Shown: positions 43,826-53,113, numbered from the stretch's first letter. The stretch is 64,000 nucleotides of DNA from Actinoplanes sp. L3-i22 (GCF_019704555.1 NZ_AP024745.1:1732001-1796000); one strand, 5' to 3'. Made by a program: numbers and translations. The notes: generated from the letters alone by a model not told the origin.

Positions 43826-45325
43826 ATGACGAAGACACCTCGGGCCCGCCGGGCCACCGCAATCACCGCCGCCGTGGTCGCCGTTGCCGGCACCGTCGCG
43901 GTCGCCATCGCTGAACCGTCCGCCGCGTTCTCCGCGCCGGGCCTGGTCCGGGTTGCTGACGTGGGCCCGGTAATCTCCAGCATCACGCCGCTGATGGGCG
44001 TCGCCGCCGGCGGCACCTCGGTGACCATCTGGGGCTCCGGCTTCAAGGGTCTCACCTCCGACGACGTCCCCACCGTGATGTTCGGTGACCAGCCGTCCAC
44101 CGACGTCTGGCCGGTCTCGGACACCAAGCTGATCGCCGTCGCCCCGCCCGGGAGCATCGGCAACGCCCTGATCAAGGTCACCACCCCCGCCGGGACCAGC
44201 AAGAACACCGCGTCGATCTTCGGCTACCGGCTGAAGCTGGGCGTCGACTTCGACAGCGCGCCGGCGAAGGCCACCGGCGGCAACGAGGTGGTCGCCGCGG
44301 TCGCCGACGGGACCGTCGGCGCCACGTCGTCCCAGTTCGCGGCGCTGCGGATCACCGCGAAGGTGGGCGGTATCCCGGTCACCAAGGTCTCCTGGGTGGA
44401 CGAGAGCCACGTGAAGATCGTGCTGCCGGCGGTCACCAAGGCGGCGCCCACGAAGATCCAGCTGGTCCAGGACGGCTACTCCGGCCCGGAGTCCACGTCG
44501 GTGGTCAACTACTACCCGGTGATCAGCTCGGTGACGCCCGGCTCGGTCGGCGTGGCCGGCGGCGACACCGTCAAGATCACCGGGACCGGGTTCGGCGGGG
44601 TGGACCCGAACGACACCGGCGCGGTGACCTTCGGGGGCGTCAACGCGTCGTACTTCCAGGTGGTCTCCGCCGTTCAGATCGACGCCGTGGTGCCGTCCGG
44701 TGACGTCGGCAACGCCGTCGTGAAGGTGACCACCACGGGCGGCGTCAGCCCGGACGGGGTCAAGGTCGCGTACCGCAACCCGCTCACCTTCGACAGTGGG
44801 CAGTACCTGCGGGCCAACGGCGGCGTGCACCTGCTGACGGTCACCGGCGGCACGCTCGGCGCCAACCTCGCCGAGTTCACCGCCGCGACGATCACCGCCC
44901 GGATCGGCAACACCAAGCTGCCCGTCGCCTACGTCGACCCGACCCACCTGAAGGTCACGACGCCGGCCATGAACGCCGAGACCGCCGACCTGACCCTGTG
45001 GCAGGACGTGGTGTCCGGCCCGGCCACCACGATGCCGGTCGCGCCGGTGGTGACCAGCCTGTCCAAGGTCGACGACACGATCGCCGGCGGCGCCATGGTC
45101 AAGGTCAAGGTGGCCGGTGCCGGGGTCGCGAAGTCGGCGAACTTCATGTTCGGCGACAACCCGGCGGTCTGCCCGGCCAGCGGCGCCGGCTCCGGACTGG
45201 TGTTCACCTGCACCGTCCCGGCCGCCGACGAGGCCGGCCCGGTCTGGGTCACCTTCACCGCGGGCACCGGCACCACCAGTAAGTTCACGGCTCCGGCCGC
45301 CTTCAGCTACACCGACATCGACTGA
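43826..45325 (+). CDS. Secreted IPT/TIG-repeat protein 1
   Basis: 499 residues from the ATG at 43826. A signal peptide (TKTPRARRATAITAAVVAVA, cleavage near residue 40) is followed by Ig-like IPT/TIG units: VISSITPLMGVAAGGTSVTI at the start, VISSVTPGSVGVAGGDTVKI in the middle and VVTSLSKVDDTIAGGAMVKV at the end, separated by more divergent units. The two Cys near the C-terminus (VCPASG, FTCTVP) can form a disulfide. No sortase motif or transmembrane anchor is seen, so it is secreted or loosely surface-bound. The adjacent gene is a paralogue. Confidence 0.85.
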   Translation: MTKTPRARRATAITAAVVAVAGTVAVAIAEPSAAFSAPGLVRVADVGPVISSITPLMGVAAGGTSVTIWGSGFKGLTSDDVPTVMFGDQPSTDVWPVSDTKLIAVAPPGSIGNALIKVTTPAGTSKNTASIFGYRLKLGVDFDSAPAKATGGNEVVAAVADGTVGATSSQFAALRITAKVGGIPVTKVSWVDESHVKIVLPAVTKAAPTKIQLVQDGYSGPESTSVVNYYPVISSVTPGSVGVAGGDTVKITGTGFGGVDPNDTGAVTFGGVNASYFQVVSAVQIDAVVPSGDVGNAVVKVTTTGGVSPDGVKVAYRNPLTFDSGQYLRANGGVHLLTVTGGTLGANLAEFTAATITARIGNTKLPVAYVDPTHLKVTTPAMNAETADLTLWQDVVSGPATTMPVAPVVTSLSKVDDTIAGGAMVKVKVAGAGVAKSANFMFGDNPAVCPASGAGSGLVFTCTVPAADEAGPVWVTFTAGTGTTSKFTAPAAFSYTDID

Positions 45326-45338
45326 TCGGGCGGGCAGC

Positions 45339-46568
45339 ATGACGTACTCGAAGAAGTCCCGCGCGGCGGCGGGCGTCGCGGCCGCGGCCGCGGTCCTGGT
45401 GACCGGCGCCGCGAGCCAGGCCGGCGCGTTCGCGTCGGTCCGCGCCGCGGGCACCGCCGACCCGGTCGAACTGAGCGTCGACTTCCCCGACCGGACGCCG
45501 GCCCGCGCGGCCGGCGGCACGGTCATCCCGGTGACCGTCAGCGGCGGCACCGTCGGTGCGACCGCGGCGCAGTTCAGCGCGCTGCGGATCACCGCCCGGG
45601 TCGGCGGCCTGTCCGCCCCGGTCGCCTGGGTGGACGAGACCCACCTCAAGATCACCACGCCGGCCACCACCAAGGCCACCGCGGCCCCGATCCAGCTGAG
45701 CCGCAAAGGCACGGCCGGGCCGGAGTCCGCGGCGAGCGTGGCGTACTACCCGGGCCTGGTGGCGGTGAACCCGGCCAAGCTCAGCTCGCTGGGCGGCACC
45801 ACGGTCACGATCAGCGGCACCGGCTTCCTCGCCGTGGACCCGGACGCGCCGGACGCGGTCACCTTCGGCGACGCGGCCGCGACCGCGGTCACCGTCATCT
45901 CCGCCACCAAGCTCACCGCGGTCGCCCCGGCCGGGACGAACGGCCTGGCCAACGTGCGGGTCAAGACCGACGGCGGGACCAGCGAGGTGAACTCGGCCAG
46001 CCGGGTCAACTACCGGGCCGCGCTCAGCATCGACACCGCCGCCGGGCCGACCGCGAAGGCCAGCGGGGGCTCGATGCTCGTCACGATCAGCGGCGGCACG
46101 GTCGGCGCGAGCGCCAAGGAGTTCTCCGCCGAGCGGATCACGGTGGCCGCGGACCGGAAGAGCCTGCCGGTCACCTGGGTCGACGAGACCCACCTGAAGG
46201 TCATCATGCCGCCGGTCGCGGCCGACACGTCACACCTCACCGTCACCCACGACAACATCGCCGGCGAGCCCGCCGAGGTGAACATCGCCCCGGTGGTGAC
46301 CAGCCTCTCGGCGAAGTCCGACACGATCGCCGGTGGCACCAGGATCGTCGTCCGGGTGGCCGGCGCGAACGCCGCCGAGTCGACCGGCTTCCGGTTCGGC
46401 GACAACGACGCGCAGTGTGCCAAGCAGGGCTCCGGGGCGACCCTGGCCTTCCTGTGCACGGTCCCGGCGGCGACCGCGGGCGGCCCGGTCGCGGTGACCT
46501 TCGCCTCCGGCTCCGGCAAGGCCAGCCACTTCACCGCGGCGGCGATCTTCAGCTACACCGACAACTGA
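45339..46568 (+). CDS. Secreted IPT/TIG-repeat protein 2 (tandem paralogue)
   Basis: 409 residues starting 13 bases after the previous stop. Signal peptide (KKSRAAAGVAAAAAVLVTGA), then IPT/TIG-like units that mirror protein 1: VAWVDETHLKITTP parallels VSWVDESHVKIVLP, LVAVNPAKLSSLGGTTVTI parallels VISSVTPGSVGVAGGDTVKI, and both end with VVTSLS...DTIAGG, paired Cys and FSYTD. Protein 2 lacks the first unit. Clear tandem duplication with one operon; adhesive or structural role likely, not demonstrated. Confidence 0.85.
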   Translation: MTYSKKSRAAAGVAAAAAVLVTGAASQAGAFASVRAAGTADPVELSVDFPDRTPARAAGGTVIPVTVSGGTVGATAAQFSALRITARVGGLSAPVAWVDETHLKITTPATTKATAAPIQLSRKGTAGPESAASVAYYPGLVAVNPAKLSSLGGTTVTISGTGFLAVDPDAPDAVTFGDAAATAVTVISATKLTAVAPAGTNGLANVRVKTDGGTSEVNSASRVNYRAALSIDTAAGPTAKASGGSMLVTISGGTVGASAKEFSAERITVAADRKSLPVTWVDETHLKVIMPPVAADTSHLTVTHDNIAGEPAEVNIAPVVTSLSAKSDTIAGGTRIVVRVAGANAAESTGFRFGDNDAQCAKQGSGATLAFLCTVPAATAGGPVAVTFASGSGKASHFTAAAIFSYTDN

Positions 46569-46612
46569 GCTGAGTCCGATGGCCGCGCTCCGCTCGGCGG
46601 CATAGCGCCCCT

Positions 46613-46650
46613 GCAGGCCGATGGCGAGGGCACCCTCGCCATCGGCCTGC
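46613..46650. terminator. Bidirectional terminator between IPT/TIG operon and GATase-like gene
   Basis: A perfect 17-bp stem GCAGGCCGATGGCGAGG (46613-46629) with 46634-46650 and a 4-base loop between convergent stops. Confidence 0.85.
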
Positions 46651-47360
46651 TATGCGTGCTGGGTCGCCGTCAGAGCGGACGCCGCTTGCGCGAAGCCGCG
46701 GATCAGCGGGTGGGCGAGACCGCCGTCGCCGGCCAGTTCCGGTTGGAAGAGGGTGGCCAGGTAGAACGGGTGGGCGGGGAGCTCGGCCACCCGTACCTCG
46801 CCGGTCTGGTCGTGGCCGGTGAAGCGCATCCCGTGCGCCGCCAGCAGGTCCAGGTACGCGGGGGACAGCCCGTACGAGCAGTGGTACCGCTCGACCGTCC
46901 GGGACGAGCCGAGCAGCCGCTCCACCAGGGAGCCGGAGACCAGGTCCACGGCCGCCTCGTGGCCGGCCAGCGAGCAGGACAGTGCCACGATCAGGTCGTC
47001 CCCGGCCGGCGGCGCGCCGTTCTCCGCGTGCTTCGCCGAGGTGAGCCCGCAGACGTCCCGGGCGAAGTCCAGCATCGCGTGCTGGAACCCGCCGCAGGTG
47101 CCGAGGAACGGGATCCGCCCGGTGCGGGCGGTCCGCGCCGCGGTGACGGCGCCGGCCTCGCTGCGGTACGGACTCCCCGGCACCAGCCAGATCCCGGCGA
47201 ACCCGCGCAGCACCTCGGGGTCCTCCGCGTCCGGCGTCGGCACCCAGTAGACGTCCAGGTCGAGCCCCTCGCTCTCGCGCAGGGCGTCGACGATCACGGG
47301 AATGCGGCTGTGCGCGCGAACGGTCGGGGAGCGGTCACCGACCAGGGCGATCGAAATCAT
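46650..47360 (-). CDS. Class I glutamine-amidotransferase-like protein (CTP synthase C-terminal relative)
   Basis: 236 residues from the ATG at 47360 (GGGAG just upstream; an ATG at 47411 is the alternative). It has ISIALVGDRSPTVRAHSRIP, then GIWLVPGSPYRS and the nucleophile elbow PFLGTCGGFQHAML with a normal Cys codon. The His of the usual Q-F-H-P-E triad segment is Gln (YLATLFQPEL), as in a little-studied family labelled CTP-synthase C-terminal-related (seleno)proteins. Glutaminase activity is therefore doubtful. Divergent from a LysR gene 71 bases away. Confidence 0.82.
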   Translation of the reverse strand: MISIALVGDRSPTVRAHSRIPVIVDALRESEGLDLDVYWVPTPDAEDPEVLRGFAGIWLVPGSPYRSEAGAVTAARTARTGRIPFLGTCGGFQHAMLDFARDVCGLTSAKHAENGAPPAGDDLIVALSCSLAGHEAAVDLVSGSLVERLLGSSRTVERYHCSYGLSPAYLDLLAAHGMRFTGHDQTGEVRVAELPAHPFYLATLFQPELAGDGGLAHPLIRGFAQAASALTATQHA

Positions 47361-47431
47361 GCTCCCATCGTCGGCCGCGATCGAGATCAGGTCCAACGAT
47401 CGTTCCTGCATCGTGCATTAGGGTCGCTGAT

Positions 47432-48301
47432 GTGGATCCGCATCTGCTGCGCACCTTCGTCGCGGTCGCCGAGACCGGTTCGTTCTCCGCCGCCGCCGAG
47501 CGGCTGAACTTCACCCAGTCCGCGGTCTCCCAGCAGATCGCCGCGCTGGAGGCGGACCTGGGCACGCCGTTGCTGACCCGGCGGCCGGTCGCGGTGACGG
47601 CGGCGGGCGAGCGGCTCCGGCGCCACGCCACGATCCTGCTGGTCCGTCTCGAGGCCGCCCGCGCCGACGTCACCCGCACGTCCGCCCCGCCGGGCCGGCT
47701 GACCCTGGGCCTGACCCCGCTGGCCTGGTCCGCCCCGGTCGCCGCGGCCCTGACCCGGATCCGTGCCGAGTCCGCCCGGCTCGCCACCCGCCTGCTCGTC
47801 GCGGACCTGGACCGGGTGGTGGCGGCGACCGCCACCGGCGCGATGGACCTGGGCCTGGTCGACGGCTTCACCGCGCCCAGTGACCCGCTGCGCCTGCCCG
47901 AGCCGGGCGACCCGGGCGCGCTCGGGGTGACCGAGTGCCCGGCCGTCGTCGCCGTGCCGGCCGGGCATCCGCTGTCCCGGCGCACCTCGGTGGACCTGGC
48001 CGACCTGGCCGACGCGTACTGGATCGACGCCCCCGCGGTCGCCCCGTTCCGCCGGCTGCCGGTCGACGGCCTGCGGGCCGGGCTGCACTACGACGGCGCC
48101 GAGGTGACCGTGCTGACCGGGCTGATCGCGGCCGGCCACGGCCTGGCGGTGCTGCCCGAGCGGCTGCTCGCCGGCCGCTCCGACCTGGTCGCGGTGCCGA
48201 TCGGCACCCCGCGCCTGGTGCACCGGGTCGAGCTGCTGCGCGCCCCGGGCACCGACCCGGCGGAGCCGGCCAGTCGCCTGACCGCGCTACTCAAGGCCTG
48301 A
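47432..48301 (+). CDS. LysR-family transcriptional regulator
   Basis: 289 residues from a GTG: winged helix LLRTFVAVAETGSFSAAAER, then LNFTQSAVSQQIAALEADLG, and a periplasmic-binding-protein-like effector domain (about 90-289). LysR genes usually regulate a divergent neighbour, here the glutamine-amidotransferase-like gene. Its stop region overlaps the convergent pseudokinase gene by 11 bases. Confidence 0.94.
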   Translation: MDPHLLRTFVAVAETGSFSAAAERLNFTQSAVSQQIAALEADLGTPLLTRRPVAVTAAGERLRRHATILLVRLEAARADVTRTSAPPGRLTLGLTPLAWSAPVAAALTRIRAESARLATRLLVADLDRVVAATATGAMDLGLVDGFTAPSDPLRLPEPGDPGALGVTECPAVVAVPAGHPLSRRTSVDLADLADAYWIDAPAVAPFRRLPVDGLRAGLHYDGAEVTVLTGLIAAGHGLAVLPERLLAGRSDLVAVPIGTPRLVHRVELLRAPGTDPAEPASRLTALLKA

Positions 48302-50006
48302 TTTTGCTGATCGCGCTGATCTCGGCGGCCGGCAGCGCCGCCTGGTAGGCGCGGACGTCCGCGATCGACCCGGCGAACCGGTCGGTCCACGCCCCGTTGT
48401 ACCAGGACCGGGCGATCTGGGCCGGCCCGGTCGCGTTCCACGGATCGGTGTGCTCGGCGGTGTCCTCGGACTTCCCGTTGACGAAGAGGGTGATCTCGTC
48501 CTGGCTCGCGTCGTACCGGGCGGCCAGGTGCGTCCAGGTCCGCAGCTTCGGCGTGCTGGTCGACGACGGGCCGTCCACCACCGGCTTCGCGACGTCCGAC
48601 TCCGGCATGATCAGCCGCCACGAGTCGGTCAGCTTCTCGTACTTGAGGATGAACCCGCTGCTCACGTCGCCGGGCTGGGACAGCACGCCGTGCGGCGCGC
48701 TCTTGTCGGTCAGGTACACCCAGGCCGTCACGGTGAAGCTGCGGTCGGTGCGGACCGCCGGCGCGTCGGTCGCGGCGTAGCTGTCGGCGGTCGCGGCGGT
48801 CAGGCTCAGTGCCTTCGGGCCGGTGGCGCGCCAGCCGGCGGCCGAGCTCAGCGTCGCGGTGTTGCCGTTGCCGGACGCGTCGCAGGCGACCGGGCCGGCG
48901 CCCTCGTCCAGCGGCCACCACGCGGCCGGGGCGTGATCGCCGCCGGCGACCAGGTCGGTGGTGGCGGGCGGGCAGGCCGGGGCCGCCGCCGCGCCACCGG
49001 TTCCGGCGGCGACCGGAACGGTGGCGGCCGGGGTCGCGGCCGGGGGCGGCGCGTCGGTGCCGTCGGCGCGGATCCGGAGCACGCCTACGGCGGCTCCGAC
49101 GACCAGGATCAGGGCCAGGGCGGCGATTCCGGCGAGGCGGCGGCGCTTTTTTCCGCCGTACGGCGATGAAGGTCCCGGCAAAGATGTCGGGCGCAGCGCG
49201 GCCGGAGCGGTGAGGCGGGTGTACGTCGCGTCGGACAGCACCGGGTACGTGCCGGACGGCGCCTGCAGCACCGGGAACGGGCCGGACGGGACGGCGAGTG
49301 CGGGGGAGAGCAGGCGGGCGGCGACGTCCCGGAGACGGTAGGCGAACTCGGCCGCCGAGCTCGTCGTCAGGCCGTCGCCGAGCAGCCGGAGCAGCCCGGG
49401 CACCCCGGCCAGGTCGGGGGAGAGCTCGGCCGGCGTGATCACTCCCGGACGTCCGGTCAGTGCGTGGCCCAGCAGCCCGGCCAGCGCGGCGACGTCGTCG
49501 CGCGGCGGACGCCGGCCGGCCAGGAAGGCGAAGCCGGTCAGCAGCGGCCGTCCGTCGGCGGCCAGCAGCACGTGCTCGGCGTCCAGCCGGCCGTGCGTCA
49601 CCGGCGGGTGCATGGCGTGTGCCCAGGCCAGCGCGTCGGCGAGGACCGCGGTCAGGGCGAGTGCCCGGTCCACCGCGATCGGCCCGGACCGCAGGGCCGC
49701 GGCCAGCGTGTCGCCCTCGACCAGGTCGGTGACCAGCCAGGCGCGGCCGGTCGCGGTCACCCCGCCGGCCCGGACCGGGACGATGCCGGGGTGGCCGCCG
49801 AGCCGGACCGCTGATCCGTATCGGTCGGCGAAGTCCTGTTCCTGGGTGCGGCCGGCCACGTAGCCGTGCAACAGCTGGAGCACCACCCACTCCTGGGAGT
49901 GCTCCTCCCAGGCCTGGTAGACGTCGGCCTCGGCGCCGGAGCCGATCCGTCGCATCCGGGTGTAGCCGCCCGGGGTGTCGATCCCCGGTCCGCGCGCGTC
50001 GTCCAC
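48291..50006 (-). CDS. Membrane pseudokinase with extracellular LamG domain
   Basis: 571 residues from a GTG after GGGAGG. Residues about 15-255 have the Ser/Thr kinase outline (RRIGSGAEADVYQAW glycine loop, WLVTDLVEGDTL hinge) but no catalytic residues: the VAIK Lys is Gln44 (VVLQLL), HRDLKPEN reads HGRLDAEHVLL and DFG reads GFAF. A transmembrane helix (GIAALALILVVGAAVGVL, about 295-312) and an Ala/Pro linker follow, then a LamG/concanavalin-like domain (WWPLDEGAGPVACDASGNGN, SFTVTAWVYL, IADVRAYQAAL). A ligand-sensing pseudokinase is inferred. Confidence 0.88.
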   Translation of the reverse strand: MDDARGPGIDTPGGYTRMRRIGSGAEADVYQAWEEHSQEWVVLQLLHGYVAGRTQEQDFADRYGSAVRLGGHPGIVPVRAGGVTATGRAWLVTDLVEGDTLAAALRSGPIAVDRALALTAVLADALAWAHAMHPPVTHGRLDAEHVLLAADGRPLLTGFAFLAGRRPPRDDVAALAGLLGHALTGRPGVITPAELSPDLAGVPGLLRLLGDGLTTSSAAEFAYRLRDVAARLLSPALAVPSGPFPVLQAPSGTYPVLSDATYTRLTAPAALRPTSLPGPSSPYGGKKRRRLAGIAALALILVVGAAVGVLRIRADGTDAPPPAATPAATVPVAAGTGGAAAAPACPPATTDLVAGGDHAPAAWWPLDEGAGPVACDASGNGNTATLSSAAGWRATGPKALSLTAATADSYAATDAPAVRTDRSFTVTAWVYLTDKSAPHGVLSQPGDVSSGFILKYEKLTDSWRLIMPESDVAKPVVDGPSSTSTPKLRTWTHLAARYDASQDEITLFVNGKSEDTAEHTDPWNATGPAQIARSWYNGAWTDRFAGSIADVRAYQAALPAAEISAISKIRP

Positions 50007-50063
50007 CGGTCCGGCCTCCCCTCGGCTGATCTTGCTTGGTGCCGCCCCCGAGGAAACGCGAAA

Positions 50064-50095
50064 GGGGCCGGTCCGGCAAACCGCCGGACGGCCCC
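50064..50095 (-). terminator. Terminator after the endonuclease IV gene
   Basis: GGGGCCG and TCCGGC (50064-50077, one bulged G) pair with GCCGGA and CGGCCCC (50083-50095). Read on the minus strand the stem is followed by TTT, fitting an intrinsic terminator for the nfo/pknL transcript. Confidence 0.65.
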
Positions 50096-50120
50096 AACAA
50101 ACTCACCAAACGGACAAGAC

Positions 50121-50984
50121 CTATGTGTCCCGCAGGCCCTTGAGCAGGGCGATGTCGGCCGCGTGACCCTCGTGCTCGACCGACGGGGTCTCCACGATGA
50201 TCGGCACGCCGGTGGTCGCCGGGTGGCTGAACAGCTCGGCGAACGGGGCCGTGCCGATCGTGCCCTTGCCGATCGTCTCGTGCCGGTCGCGGGTCGAGCC
50301 GCAGGCGTCCTTCGAGTCGTTCGCGTGGATCAGCTGCAGCCGGCCCGGGCCGGCCGCGGTGACCAGCGCGTCCAGCGTCGCGGTCATCCCGCCCGGGGTG
50401 GCCAGGTCGTGCCCGGCCGCCCAGGCGTGGCAGGTGTCGAAGCAGACGCCCAGCCAGGGGTGCCCGTCGACGGCCGCCAGGTACGCCGCCAGATCCTGCA
50501 CCTTCGAGGCCAGGCTGCGGCCGCCGCCGGCGCTCGGCTCGACCAGCAGCTTCGGCAGGCCCTCCGCCGCGGCCGTCTCGAGCAGCGGCAGCAGCTGCTC
50601 GTGCAGCTGGTGCATGGCCTTCTCGGCGTGCGCCTCGTCGACCGAGCTGCCGGCGTGGTAGACCACGGCCGTCGCGCCGATCGCCTTACCGCGCCGCAGC
50701 GCGTGCTCCAGCGTGGCGATCGAGCGCTCCACGGTCAGCTCGGTCGGCGAACCGAGGTTCACCAGCAGCGAGGCGTGGATGTACGCGGGCAGCGCCCGTT
50801 CGCCGATCCCGTCCCGGAACAGCACGTCCTGCTTCGGGTCGCCGGGCGGCAGCGCCCAGCCACGGGAGTTGGAGACGTACACCTGCAGGGTCTCCGAGCC
50901 GGCCGCGTCGGCGTACGGGAGGGCGGCCTTGGCCAACCCGCCCGACGTCTTCGTGTGCGACCCGATCCGGCGGTCTAGTAGCAC
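50121..50984 (-). CDS. nfo: Deoxyribonuclease (endonuclease) IV
   Basis: 287 residues from a GTG overlapping the end of the PASTA kinase gene by 10 bases. TIM-barrel AP endonuclease with zinc ligands in IHASLLVNL, VVYHAGS, LLVEPSAG, GVCFDTCHAWAAG, LIHANDSKD and the C-terminal IVETPS. It cuts at abasic sites in base-excision repair. A longer upstream open frame exists but is the shadow of the kinase gene. Coupling with a PknL-like kinase suggests joint expression. Confidence 0.92.
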   Translation of the reverse strand: MLLDRRIGSHTKTSGGLAKAALPYADAAGSETLQVYVSNSRGWALPPGDPKQDVLFRDGIGERALPAYIHASLLVNLGSPTELTVERSIATLEHALRRGKAIGATAVVYHAGSSVDEAHAEKAMHQLHEQLLPLLETAAAEGLPKLLVEPSAGGGRSLASKVQDLAAYLAAVDGHPWLGVCFDTCHAWAAGHDLATPGGMTATLDALVTAAGPGRLQLIHANDSKDACGSTRDRHETIGKGTIGTAPFAELFSHPATTGVPIIVETPSVEHEGHAADIALLKGLRDT

Positions 50985-52990
50985 GTGATCTGCACTCCGC
51001 TGCCGGGGTTGACCGGCGTGTTGGGGCCGGGGTTCTGCCCGTGGACCGCGGAGTTCGGGTTCAGCGGGTTCAGGTTGTTGACCTGCACCTGCAGGCCCAG
51101 CCCCTTCAGCGTGTTCTCCGCCTGGCCGCACGGCTGGTTGTTCAGGTCGGGCATGGTGACCTGCGGCGGGCCCTTGCTCACGTCGAGGGTGATCTCGGCG
51201 TTCTTCTCCACGCCGGTGCCCGCCTTCGGCGTCTGCGCGAGGACCTGGTCGGCCGGCTGGTCGCTGTCCTTGGTCCGCTCCAGCGCGGTCAGGCCGAGCG
51301 CCTGCAGCTTGCCCCGGGCCTCGTTGATGTTCAGCCCGACCAGGTTCGGCACGGTGATCGGGGCGCGGCCCTTGCTCAGCGTCACGGTGACCGTGTCGCC
51401 GGGCTTCATCTCGGTCCCGACCTTCGGGGTGGTGGAGATGACCACGCCCTCCGGCACGGTGTCGCTGTAGGCGCCCTTGCCCTCTTTGTACTTCAGGCTG
51501 AGCTCTTCGATCGCGGCCTTCGCGGCGGCCGCCTCCTGGCCGGCCACGTCGGGCACCGGGTGCACCTCGGGGCCGAGCGACAGGATCAGGGTGAGCGTCT
51601 CGCCCTTCACCACCCGCTCGTCGGCCGCCGGGTTCTGGCTGACCACCGAGTCCTTCGGGACCTGCGGGCTGTACTGCCCGGGCTCGGCGTAGACGATGCC
51701 GAAGCCGCCCTTCTGCGCGGCCGCCTCGGCCTCCGCCTTGGGTAGGTTCACCAGGTTCGGCGCGTCGGTGTAGCGGCCCAGCGTGACCCACCAGGTGCTG
51801 CCGAGCACGACCAGGGCGATCACCGCGATCAGCGAGGCCAGGGTGACCCGGCGCCGATCGGCGAAGAAGCCCTCGCGGCCGCGCGGGTCGGCCGCGCCGC
51901 GCCCGTACGCCGTGGTGCGGGGCGCGCCGCTCTGTGCGGGCAGCCGCGCCCAGGACGGCGGACGCTGGGCGCCCGGCTGCTGGTAACCACCCGGGGACGG
52001 CGGGAGCATGGCGGTCGCGTCGGCGGTCGGCACGACCGGCACGATCGTCGTCGCGTCGGCGGCCGGCGGGCGGCCGGGGACCTGCGGCATCATCGCGGTC
52101 TGCAGGTTGATCGCGCCCAGGCCGTCGCGGACCGCCTGGACCTCGGTCAACAGCCGGCCGGCGTCGGTCGGCCGCTCGGACGGGTTGCGCCGGGTGGCCC
52201 GGGCGACCAGCTCGTCGAGCGGGCGCGGCAGGCCGGGCACGGTCTTCGACGGGGCCGGGACGTCGTGGTCGACGTGCTGCCAGGCCACCTCGACCGGGTC
52301 GGCGCCGTCGTACGGCACCTGGCCGGTGAGCATCTCGTAGAGCACGATGCCGGCCGAGTACACGTCGGTGCGCGCGTCCGCCTGGCCGGCCTGGACCAGC
52401 TCCGGCGCCACGTAGGCCACGGTCGCCATCAGCTGGCCGGACTCGTCCACGGTGCTCGCCTCGATGGCCCGCGCCAGACCGAAGTCGGCGACCTTGACCA
52501 CCGCGTCCACCAGGTCCGCGGCACCGCCGCTGGGCGCCTCGGCGACCAGCACGTTCTCCGGCTTGACGTCGCGGTGGACCAGGCCGGCGCGGTGCGCGGC
52601 GGCGATCGCGGCGAGCATCTGCTCCATGATCGCGAGCGCCTCGACCGGGTTCAGCCGGCGTCGCTGGGCCAGCAGGTCGCGCAGGGTGCGGCCCTGCACG
52701 AACTCCATCACCAGATACGGCAGACCCTGGTGGCGGCCCTGGTCGTAAACGGCCACGACGTTCGGGTGGGTGAGCCGGGCGATCGTCTTCGCCTCGTCGG
52801 TGAACCGGTCGACGAAGTGCACGTTCGTGGCCTGGGACGGGTGGATGATCTTCAACGCCACGGGGCGGCCGAGTCGCTCGTCGGTGGCGCGGTACACGGT
52901 CGCCATGCCACCACGGGCGACGCGACCGGTGATCCGGTAGCGCCCGTCAATCGTTGTGCCGATCAACGTATCGGCGACTGTGGTGTCCAT
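50975..52990 (-). CDS. pknL: PknL-like Ser/Thr protein kinase with four PASTA domains
   Basis: 671 residues. Cytoplasmic kinase domain about 18-280 with RVARGGMATVYRA, Lys47 in VALKII, HRDVKPENVL and VADFGLARA, all catalytic residues present. A Pro-rich juxtamembrane segment is followed by a transmembrane helix near residue 400 (VTLASLIAVIALVVLGSTWW). Four extracellular PASTA domains begin YTDAPNLVNL, VHPVPDVAG, ITVPNLVGL and VTMPDLNNQ and should sense peptidoglycan or lipid II. Next to a Rv2175c homologue as in M. tuberculosis, where PknL phosphorylates that protein. Confidence 0.95.
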   Translation of the reverse strand: MDTTVADTLIGTTIDGRYRITGRVARGGMATVYRATDERLGRPVALKIIHPSQATNVHFVDRFTDEAKTIARLTHPNVVAVYDQGRHQGLPYLVMEFVQGRTLRDLLAQRRRLNPVEALAIMEQMLAAIAAAHRAGLVHRDVKPENVLVAEAPSGGAADLVDAVVKVADFGLARAIEASTVDESGQLMATVAYVAPELVQAGQADARTDVYSAGIVLYEMLTGQVPYDGADPVEVAWQHVDHDVPAPSKTVPGLPRPLDELVARATRRNPSERPTDAGRLLTEVQAVRDGLGAINLQTAMMPQVPGRPPAADATTIVPVVPTADATAMLPPSPGGYQQPGAQRPPSWARLPAQSGAPRTTAYGRGAADPRGREGFFADRRRVTLASLIAVIALVVLGSTWWVTLGRYTDAPNLVNLPKAEAEAAAQKGGFGIVYAEPGQYSPQVPKDSVVSQNPAADERVVKGETLTLILSLGPEVHPVPDVAGQEAAAAKAAIEELSLKYKEGKGAYSDTVPEGVVISTTPKVGTEMKPGDTVTVTLSKGRAPITVPNLVGLNINEARGKLQALGLTALERTKDSDQPADQVLAQTPKAGTGVEKNAEITLDVSKGPPQVTMPDLNNQPCGQAENTLKGLGLQVQVNNLNPLNPNSAVHGQNPGPNTPVNPGSGVQITCY

Positions 52991-53113
52991 CGGCGTGAAG
53001 TGTATGTGTCTTTCCCGTGAGGGTGCCCCAGGATGTCACAGCTGAGTCCAAACGGGTACCTGGACCACTGTGACCTGCACCGATTGACAGCTGCCCGGTA
53101 CCGCATTCCGGTT

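Noticed and set aside
46650..47360. Selenoprotein
   Set aside because: The active-site codon is TGC (Cys), not TGA, and no selenocysteine insertion structure is needed.
50121..51791. A single 556-residue protein including endonuclease IV
   Set aside because: The upstream half lies antisense-frame within the PASTA kinase gene on the same strand and is Arg/Gly-rich; endonuclease IV alone starts at the GTG at 50984.
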